A DNA stretch of 7,563 nt from Treponema sp. (GTDB taxonomy: Bacteria > Spirochaetota > Spirochaetia > Treponematales > Treponemataceae): assembly GCA_017390125.1 (NCBI GenBank), contig JAFPCT010000046.1, positions 1-7,563 of the forward strand, read 5' to 3'. Shown in pieces: positions 1 to 4,527 of the stretch. The notes below the pieces were generated by a model. The model made no database searches. It saw nothing but the letters and a program-made list of their open reading frames with translations, and was not told the DNA's origin. Position 1 is the first letter of the stretch. Each line of letters opens with the position of its first letter. The position numbers were made by a program, and so were the translations under genes.

Positions 1-766
1 TTCCGCCGATGTGGCCGTATTTAAGGGCATGAACAAGAGCCTTTGAGTCAATAAGGGCACCTCGTCCGGTATTGATGATTACAGCATCATGTTTCATCAT
101 TTTCATAGTATCGTGGTTTACGATGTGCTTTGTCTCCTCATTGAGAGGACAATGAAGGCTGAGCACATCGCTCTGGCGGAAAATTTCTTCCTTGCTCACA
201 TAAGTCGCGCCAATCTCTGAGGCCCATTTTTCATTAGGGAAAGGATCAAAGGCAATAATTTTCATTCCGAACCCTTTAAGAATTCCGGCCAAAATCTGAC
301 CTATTTTTCCGGTACCAAGAATTCCGCCGGTAAGCCCGTGAAGGTCACGGCCAGTAAGTCCTTCAATGTTGAAGTTGGCAGTCTTTGTGCGCAGATAAGC
401 CTGAGGAATATGGCGGGTAAGAGCCATAAGGAGAGCAACGCCATGTTCAGCAACGGCATAAGGAGAATAAGCAGGAACGCGGACAACCTTGATTCCAGCC
501 TGAGAAGCTGCTTTCAAATCCACGTTGTTAAAACCGGCACAACGCAATGCAATGAGCTTTACACCGCATTTTTTAAGGACTTCAATAACGCCGGCATCCA
601 CAACATCGTTTACAAAAATACAGACAACATCGTAGCCCTGGGCTGTAAGAGCCGTATTTTCATTCAGCTTGTAATCACGGAAATCAATGTCATATCCATA
701 AGATTCGTTAGCCTTGATAAAAGAATTCTTGTCATAAGAATGTGTGTCAAAAAAAGCAATTTTCAT
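1..766 (-). CDS. ldhA: D-lactate dehydrogenase (D-2-hydroxyacid dehydrogenase family), 3' end missing
   Basis: This cytoplasmic enzyme reduces pyruvate to D-lactate with NADH, a redox-balancing step of fermentation. The window shows 255 residues of a family protein that is usually about 330 long; the C-terminus runs off the left edge. The N-terminus MKIAFFDTHSYDK and the block LRCAGFNNVD (75-84) followed by VPAYSPYAVAEH (97-108) are typical of LdhA rather than of glycerate or phosphoglycerate dehydrogenases. The NAD-binding loop GTGKIG is at 151-156, with the acidic residue D174 after the second strand. NTGRG (232-236) carries the substrate-binding Arg at R235. The catalytic Glu and His of the family lie in the missing part and cannot be checked. 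The ATG at 766 is preceded by a perfect AGGAGG (772-777) five bases away, which fixes the start. It is divergent from the cyclase gene. Confidence 0.93.
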   Translation of the reverse strand, partial: MKIAFFDTHSYDKNSFIKANESYGYDIDFRDYKLNENTALTAQGYDVVCIFVNDVVDAGVIEVLKKCGVKLIALRCAGFNNVDLKAASQAGIKVVRVPAYSPYAVAEHGVALLMALTRHIPQAYLRTKTANFNIEGLTGRDLHGLTGGILGTGKIGQILAGILKGFGMKIIAFDPFPNEKWASEIGATYVSKEEIFRQSDVLSLHCPLNEETKHIVNHDTMKMMKHDAVIINTGRGALIDSKALVHALKYGHIGG

Positions 767-783
767 ATCTGCCTCCTGATTTA

Positions 784-812
784 AATATATCAATGAAACA
801 GGCAGAATACAA
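784..812 (-). promoter_or_regulatory. Candidate ldhA promoter
   Basis: Read on the minus strand, TTGTAT (807-812) and TATATT (784-789) are separated by 17 bases. The -10 box matches 5 of 6 consensus bases, but the -35 box only 3 of 6. Transcription would begin near base 777, at the first base of the AGGAGG ribosome site, giving an unusually short leader of about 11 bases. The region is AT-rich, so chance matches are likely. A TTGAGA box at 825-830 is a better -35 match but has no -10 box at a good distance. Confidence 0.35.
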
Positions 813-934
813 ATTAATTTTTTCTCAAGTTAACCCGACTTCGTGCCCCATTCAATATAACAATGAGACATGAAAATTACTTTAATACAGAATTATTTAA
901 AATAGCAGATAATATTAATAAAAAAATAAAAAAA

Positions 935-963
935 TTGGTATTTTAAAAAAATCATGTTATACT
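935..963 (+). promoter_or_regulatory. Candidate promoter of the diguanylate cyclase gene (extended -10)
   Basis: TTGGTA (935-940, 4 of 6 matches to the -35 consensus) and TATACT (958-963, 5 of 6) have an ideal 17-base spacer, and TG at 955-956 forms an extended -10. Transcription would start near base 970, so the leader is about 10 bases and consists almost only of the ribosome site AGAGGGG (971-977). The stretch CATGTTATACTCAA is nearly repeated in front of sfsA (2365-2378, one base different), which suggests a shared promoter style. Confidence 0.55.
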
Positions 964-980
964 CAAACTGAGAGGGGAAT

Positions 981-2321
981 ATGGATATCAGTTTAACAGG
1001 TTTCTATCAGATATCAATTGCTTTGGGCGAGCATTATGACAGCATGTACTATATTGACGTTGAATCAGAGATGTACATGGAATTTTTGCCGTCAAAGCTT
1101 TTTTTGAATGTTCCCCATCCGAAATCAGGAAATAAATTCTTTAAATTTGCCAGACAGAGCGCAAAAAAATATGTCCATCCTAATGATCTGAATAAAGTCC
1201 TTCAGTTCTATAACAAAAAAAAGATGCTGGAATTTATTGCAAACAAAACTTCTCAGTCCATGCTCATACGTCTGGTCATTGACGAAAGGATAATTCACGT
1301 AAGGCACATTCTGATTGTCTGCGAAGACGGACAGCACATTCTGCAATGCATGGAAAATATTGAGGATGAATTTCAGGAAAAGGCTGAGCAGCAGCATCTT
1401 TTGTCTGCAGAAAGGATGGCTCGCCGTGATGAGCTGACCGGCATTAAGAACAAGAATGCGTTCAGGGAGCAGGCTCAAATCTATGACAAAAAAATCGAGA
1501 AAAATCCGGCTTCCATGAAGTTCGGCATTGTAATGTGCGACGTAAACAACCTTAAGATCATAAACGATACCAGAGGTCACTCTTTCGGAGACGAAGCGAT
1601 TCAAAAAGCCAGTCAGATGATTTGCGAAGTTTTCAAGTACAGTCCTGTATTCAGAATCGGCGGGGATGAATTTTTGGTTCTGCTGACTGACAATGACTAT
1701 GAGCATCGGGATGAGCTTTTAGATTTGCTGAAGGAAGAATCCTACACTAATAAAACAACACGCGTCGGGCCGGACATTGCCTGCGGGCTTTCGGTTTTTG
1801 ATCCGGAAAAAGACACTTGTTTTTCAAGCGTGTTCAACCGAGCCGACAGCCTTATGTACGAAAATAAAAAAGAATTGAAATCTTCCGCAGAAATTATTTC
1901 TAAAAAAACTTTCCTTAAAACCACTTCCAAAAATAACCCCATCACAAAAGAACGCAAACGAATGCTGGACGGCCTGTTTGAAACTTACCTTACAATCGCC
2001 GGGGACGGCTATGTTTTCCTGAACGACATGAAGTATGATTTCTCCAGATGGGCAATTTCCCTTGTGGATGATTTTGGACTTAAAGATGAATATATGTATG
2101 CGGCGGAAAAAATCTGGAAAAAACTTATCCATCCTGAAGACTTACCTGCCTTTCAGGAATTCATACAGGGACTTTTCAGCGAACACTCCGAAGTTCATCC
2201 GGTTTCCTACCGAGTTCGAAAAAGAGACGGAAGTTACGTCCTTGTTACATTCCGCGGCTTTCTCCTGAATGACGCTGACAACACTCCGAAATATTTTGGC
2301 GGCATAATCGTTCCAAAATAA
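981..2321 (+). CDS. Diguanylate cyclase with PAS-GGDEF-PAS domain order
   Basis: This 446-residue protein likely makes cyclic di-GMP from two GTP in response to a signal sensed by its PAS domains. It has no membrane segment or signal peptide, so it should be cytoplasmic. The N-terminal PAS-like domain (about 18-125) contains YYIDVES and HPNDL (66-70). A helical linker leads into DELTG (150-154). The GGDEF domain (about 148-300) has metal-binding D187, the guanine-binding segment around N195-D196, GH at 199-200, GD at 203-204 and an intact RIGGDEF (225-231). The position of the RxxD inhibitory site, five residues before GGDEF, reads FKYS, so product inhibition through that site is not expected. 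A second PAS_3-like domain (about 333-444) has IHPEDL (383-388) and the PAC-like YRVRKRDGSY. A PAS at the C-terminal end with nothing after it is unusual. The ATG at 981 follows AGAGGGG. Activity is inferred from the intact motif. Confidence 0.9.
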   Translation: MDISLTGFYQISIALGEHYDSMYYIDVESEMYMEFLPSKLFLNVPHPKSGNKFFKFARQSAKKYVHPNDLNKVLQFYNKKKMLEFIANKTSQSMLIRLVIDERIIHVRHILIVCEDGQHILQCMENIEDEFQEKAEQQHLLSAERMARRDELTGIKNKNAFREQAQIYDKKIEKNPASMKFGIVMCDVNNLKIINDTRGHSFGDEAIQKASQMICEVFKYSPVFRIGGDEFLVLLTDNDYEHRDELLDLLKEESYTNKTTRVGPDIACGLSVFDPEKDTCFSSVFNRADSLMYENKKELKSSAEIISKKTFLKTTSKNNPITKERKRMLDGLFETYLTIAGDGYVFLNDMKYDFSRWAISLVDDFGLKDEYMYAAEKIWKKLIHPEDLPAFQEFIQGLFSEHSEVHPVSYRVRKRDGSYVLVTFRGFLLNDADNTPKYFGGIIVPK

Positions 2322-2347
2322 GATCTCTCAGTACAATTTCTTTTTCT

Positions 2348-2375
2348 TTTGCAGAACTGCTTTGCATGCTATACT
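2348..2375 (+). promoter_or_regulatory. Candidate sfsA promoter predicting a leaderless mRNA
   Basis: TATACT (2370-2375) with TG at 2367-2368 is an extended -10. A weak -35, TTTGCA (2348-2353, 4 of 6), lies 16 bases upstream. Seven bases separate the -10 box from the ATG at 2383, so the transcript would begin at or within a base of the start codon. No purine-rich ribosome site is present before that ATG, which fits a leaderless message. It lies in the 61-base gap after the cyclase gene, in which no terminator hairpin is visible, so read-through from upstream is also possible. Confidence 0.5.
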
Positions 2376-2382
2376 CAAGCCT

Positions 2383-3108
2383 ATGACCTATTCCCGAATC
2401 CTTAAAGCCGAATTCCTTGACCGCCCCAACCGCTTTATCGCCCACGTCCTGCTGGACGGAAAAACCGAAACCGTCCACGTAAAGAACACGGGAAGATGCC
2501 GGGAACTTCTGGTGCCCAATGCAAAAGTCTACCTTGAAGAAAGCGAAAACCCATCCCGGCGGACCAGGTTCGATCTGATTGCGGTGGAAAAAGTTACGGA
2601 AAGAGGTACGATCCTCATAAACATGGACAGCCAGGCGCCAAACAAAGTCGCCGCAGAATGGATCCTCTCAAACAGGGAATATTTTCCGCAAATCACAAAG
2701 CTTAAACCTGAATACACCCTGGGAGATTCCCGCTTTGATTTTTACGTTGAATGTGAAGGCGGCACAGAAGACCTGAACACCGCGCCCCGGAAAAAACTGA
2801 TCGAAGTAAAAGGCTGCACTCTGGAACAAAACGGAACTGCAATGTTCCCCGATGCCCCTACGGAACGCGGCCTTAAGCACGTGAAGGAACTTACCGCCCT
2901 GCACCAAAGCGGCGCCTACGAATGCATGATTCTTTTAATCGTCCAGATGACCGGCTGCAAATACTTTACCCCGAACCGCGCCACCCACCCTGAATTCGCC
3001 GACGCCCTTCACCAGGCATCCCTTGCCGGAGTAAAAGTCGTTGCCGTAGAATGTGAGGTTACGCCGGAAAGTCTTGTGGCAGAGGGTGAGATTGAAGTTC
3101 GGGTTTGA
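2383..3108 (+). CDS. sfsA: SfsA family protein (sugar fermentation stimulation protein A)
   Basis: The 241-residue protein matches the SfsA family along its full length, and that family is normally about 230-240 residues. Hallmarks are HVKNTGRCRELL (32-43), SRFDF (116-120), IEVKG (140-144), FPDAPTERG (155-163) followed by KHVKEL, and a C-terminal GVKVVAVECEV stretch. D119 with E141-x-K143 has the layout of a PD-(D/E)xK nuclease-like core, as proposed for the family. The E. coli homologue was named for increasing maltose fermentation when overproduced, and its biochemical role is not settled. The ATG at 2383 was chosen because the conserved region begins at once (YSRILKAEFLDRPNRF). An in-frame TTG at 2362 would add only seven unconserved residues, and neither start has a ribosome site. 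Third codon positions are richer in G and C than in the cyclase or lipoprotein genes on either side. Confidence 0.93.
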   Translation: MTYSRILKAEFLDRPNRFIAHVLLDGKTETVHVKNTGRCRELLVPNAKVYLEESENPSRRTRFDLIAVEKVTERGTILINMDSQAPNKVAAEWILSNREYFPQITKLKPEYTLGDSRFDFYVECEGGTEDLNTAPRKKLIEVKGCTLEQNGTAMFPDAPTERGLKHVKELTALHQSGAYECMILLIVQMTGCKYFTPNRATHPEFADALHQASLAGVKVVAVECEVTPESLVAEGEIEVRV

Positions 3109-3144
3109 GATGGGGTTTATCCTTGCTTAAAAAGACGGCTATCC

Positions 3145-3161
3145 TAGGGCTTTGCGCCCTA
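3145..3161. other. GC-rich hairpin downstream of sfsA
   Basis: TAGGGC (3145-3150) and GCCCTA (3156-3161) form a perfect six-pair stem around a five-base loop, 37 bases after the sfsA stop. No run of T follows on the plus strand, and the T-run on the minus strand (complement of 3129-3133) is more than ten bases away. It is therefore not a classical intrinsic terminator. It could be an mRNA 3'-end stabiliser, a poor terminator, or one copy of a dispersed palindromic repeat. The rest of 3109-3200 shows nothing recognisable. Confidence 0.4.
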
Positions 3162-3200
3162 AAACCTCAGAAAAAAATTGCAAAATTCTGTTATTTCGTC

Positions 3201-3228
3201 TTGACAAAAATTTTTTTTAGAGGTTAAT
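3201..3228 (+). promoter_or_regulatory. Candidate promoter of the TRL-like lipoprotein gene
   Basis: A perfect TTGACA (3201-3206) is followed after 16 bases by GTTAAT (3223-3228, 4 of 6 -10 matches). The spacer contains an uninterrupted run of eight T. Transcription would begin near 3235, leaving a leader of about 135 bases before the lipoprotein ATG, far longer than the leaders predicted for the other genes here. Confidence 0.5.
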
Positions 3229-3286
3229 ACGATGAAGTCAGCTTATTTTGAAAGAAGGGTAAAAATGAGTGAATCTCAGTTTTATC

Positions 3287-3315
3287 TTTTTAGTTTGTGT
3301 TACAAACTTTATATT
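3287..3315 (+). promoter_or_regulatory. Alternative downstream promoter of the lipoprotein gene
   Basis: TATATT (3310-3315, 5 of 6) has a weak TTTTTA (3287-3292, 3 of 6) 17 bases upstream. Transcription would start near 3322 and give a leader of about 49 bases. The perfect inverted repeat at 3292-3308 fills the spacer, where a regulator could block polymerase. The region is so T-rich that a chance match is quite possible. Confidence 0.25.
3292..3308. repeat. Perfect inverted repeat, first of two in the lipoprotein leader
   Basis: AGTTTGT (3292-3298) and ACAAACT (3302-3308) are exact reverse complements separated by GTT. In RNA this gives a seven-pair hairpin with a three-base loop; in DNA the odd-centred palindrome resembles an operator for a dimeric repressor. 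I do not recognise it as the site of a known regulator. It overlaps the spacer of the possible downstream promoter. Confidence 0.45.
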
Positions 3316-3341
3316 CTTTTCTCAATAATTTGGGAAATTTT

Positions 3342-3358
3342 ACTGTATGTTTTACAGT
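3342..3358. repeat. Perfect inverted repeat, second of two, next to the lipoprotein ribosome site
   Basis: ACTGTA (3342-3347) and TACAGT (3353-3358) are exact reverse complements around a five-base loop. The repeat ends three bases before the GGAG ribosome site (3362-3365) of the lipoprotein gene. In RNA the small hairpin sits directly beside the initiation region and could affect ribosome access, but its stem is AT-rich and probably weak. The role is inferred from position only. Confidence 0.4.
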
Positions 3359-3370
3359 TTTGGAGTAAGT

Positions 3371-3649
3371 ATGAAAAAAGTACTTTTAGGTTCGTTTGCA
3401 GCCCTTGCAATGTTGTTCTCTTCTTGTACAACATTTACACCAGTGTGTGCAGACGGAACAATCGGAGCAAAAAGAGGTTCTTCTAGCGGAACTTCGGTTT
3501 TGTGGGGATTAATGAATTTCGGAAACGGTTCTATTCTTGATGCCGCACAAGATTCTGGAATTACACATGTTTCAACTGTTGATGTTAGAACGACAAACAT
3601 TCTCGGTGGATTTGTCATTGTAAAAACAACTTTAGTTTCTGGAGAATAA
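3371..3649 (+). CDS. TRL-like family small lipoprotein
   Basis: This 92-residue protein is exported and lipid-anchored. It has a short basic N-terminus (MKK), a hydrophobic core (4-16) and a lipobox-like LFSSC ending at C19, which would be the lipidated cysteine. The mature part matches the TRL-like family: a Pro-containing start after the Cys, a small linker rich in Gly and Ser, a WGLMNFGNGSILDAAQ stretch (47-62), GITHVSTVDVRT (65-76), ILGGFVIVKTTLVSGE at the end. TRL-like proteins recur in Treponema and other Gram-negative bacteria, and no biochemical function is established. The ATG at 3371 is supported by GGAG (3362-3365) five bases upstream and by the signal peptide starting there; an upstream in-frame extension would spoil the signal. 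Codon third positions are mostly A or T, unlike sfsA. It ends just before a strong hairpin and is convergent with the phosphatase gene. Confidence 0.87.
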   Translation: MKKVLLGSFAALAMLFSSCTTFTPVCADGTIGAKRGSSSGTSVLWGLMNFGNGSILDAAQDSGITHVSTVDVRTTNILGGFVIVKTTLVSGE

Positions 3650-3656
3650 TTTTAAC

Positions 3657-3711
3657 GCCTCTGGGAAACTGTATTTTTGAAAATTCAATTTACGGTTTTT
3701 CAGGGGCTTTT
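3657..3711 (+). terminator. Long hairpin terminator of the lipoprotein gene
   Basis: Bases 3657-3673 pair with 3691-3707 to make a 17-pair stem with no bulge, using four G-U wobble pairs, around a 17-base loop. TTTT (3708-3711) follows. The stem starts eight bases after the lipoprotein stop. The four wobbles become A-C mismatches in RNA copied from the other strand, so the hairpin is clearly more stable for plus-strand transcription. The T-run is short, so efficiency is uncertain. Transcription arriving from the phosphatase gene on the minus strand also crosses it and may be partly stopped. Confidence 0.7.
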
Positions 3712-3719
3712 AAAAGAAA

Positions 3720-4496
3720 CTATTGTTTTTTAAGAATATGCTCCTGCAGGAATAAGGCAACTCCGTCCTCGTCGTTGGAGCATGTTACGGCATTTGCGGC
3801 AGCTTTTACTTCCGGAATGGCATTTTCCATGGCAACGCCGGTTCCGCACATCCTGAGCATGCCGATGTCGTTGTGGTCATCTCCAAAGGCAATGACCTCA
3901 TCTGCAGAAACAGAAAGGTGCGAGCATAAAAATGAAACCGCGTTTTCTTTTGTGGCTTTTGCGGAAGAAAACTTATACCAGGGAATGTCAGAAAAAGGAA
4001 GCATGTCGCAGTCCGGAACTGCTTTTGCAATGCGGAGGGCCTTTTCCCGGTTCTGGGTCTGAACGCAGACTTTCATTGCCGGCTGTGAAAAATCCTTGAA
4101 GTCATCATAGGCACAGTCCCAGGCATAATCGGTGCTCTTGTCATGCTTTCGATTCCAGAAAATTTCTTCCAGAGTATCAAGGGTTATCTCAGCTTCTGCG
4201 CCGCACACTTCATAGGCGGCAGAAAGAATTCTGCGGGTTTCTTCTATTGAAAAAGTACATGAACGGACAAGTTTTCCGCCGCACACAAGGCTTGCGCCGC
4301 CGTTGCAGATCAGAATGTCCGGCTTAATCTGCGCCTCATAGGGAACGATGTTTGCCCTGCCGCGGGAAGTTGAAAATCCGATCAAAAAGCCACGTCGCCT
4401 GCATTCCGCAAGGACATCAGCAGAAAAAGAAGAAATGGTCTTGTCAGAACGAAGGAGTGTTCCGTCCAAATCAGAAAGAATAATTTTAAAAGCCAT
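3720..4496 (-). CDS. Cof-type HAD-superfamily phosphatase
   Basis: This cytoplasmic phosphatase of 258 residues belongs to the Cof/YwpJ-like group of HAD hydrolases, which dephosphorylate sugar phosphates, nucleotides or cofactors such as FMN and PLP. The substrate cannot be told from sequence. All four HAD motifs are present: DLDGTLL with nucleophile D9 and D11, FSTSRGR with T43, K183 in ATKENAV, and GDDHND (205-210). The region between motifs II and III is the C2-type cap. ICNGGASL (63-70) is the usual N-G-A segment. The start is uncertain. The ATG at 4496 gives a typical N-terminus, MAFKIILSDLDG, but the nearest ribosome-site-like GAGAAGGG (4513-4520) is 16 bases away. An in-frame TTG at 4502 would be 10 bases from it and add two residues. 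The gene begins 31 bases after the transporter ATPase stop and is probably last in that operon. Confidence 0.88.
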   Translation of the reverse strand: MAFKIILSDLDGTLLRSDKTISSFSADVLAECRRRGFLIGFSTSRGRANIVPYEAQIKPDILICNGGASLVCGGKLVRSCTFSIEETRRILSAAYEVCGAEAEITLDTLEEIFWNRKHDKSTDYAWDCAYDDFKDFSQPAMKVCVQTQNREKALRIAKAVPDCDMLPFSDIPWYKFSSAKATKENAVSFLCSHLSVSADEVIAFGDDHNDIGMLRMCGTGVAMENAIPEVKAAANAVTCSNDEDGVALFLQEHILKKQ

Positions 4497-4527
4497 AGTC
4501 AATTTTAACGAACCCTTCTCAAAGAAA

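Noticed and set aside
338..784. Plus-strand open frame of 148 codons opposite ldhA
   Set aside because: The minus strand encodes a clear LdhA here with all N-terminal motifs; the opposite frame has no recognisable domain and its product looks like random composition.
825..830. TTGAGA as the ldhA -35 box
   Set aside because: The only -10-like box downstream (TATTCT) is 13 bases away, too close for a standard promoter.
1125..1706. Minus-strand open frame of 193 codons inside the cyclase gene
   Set aside because: It lies opposite the GGDEF domain, which is unmistakable on the plus strand, and its product has no recognised features or ribosome site.
2362..2382. Earlier TTG start for sfsA
   Set aside because: It adds seven residues not expected in the family, lies before or within the predicted promoter, and has no ribosome site.
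3201..3370. Riboswitch in the lipoprotein leader
   Set aside because: The leader is long enough, but it has only two small separate hairpins and none of the conserved cores of known riboswitch classes that I can recognise.
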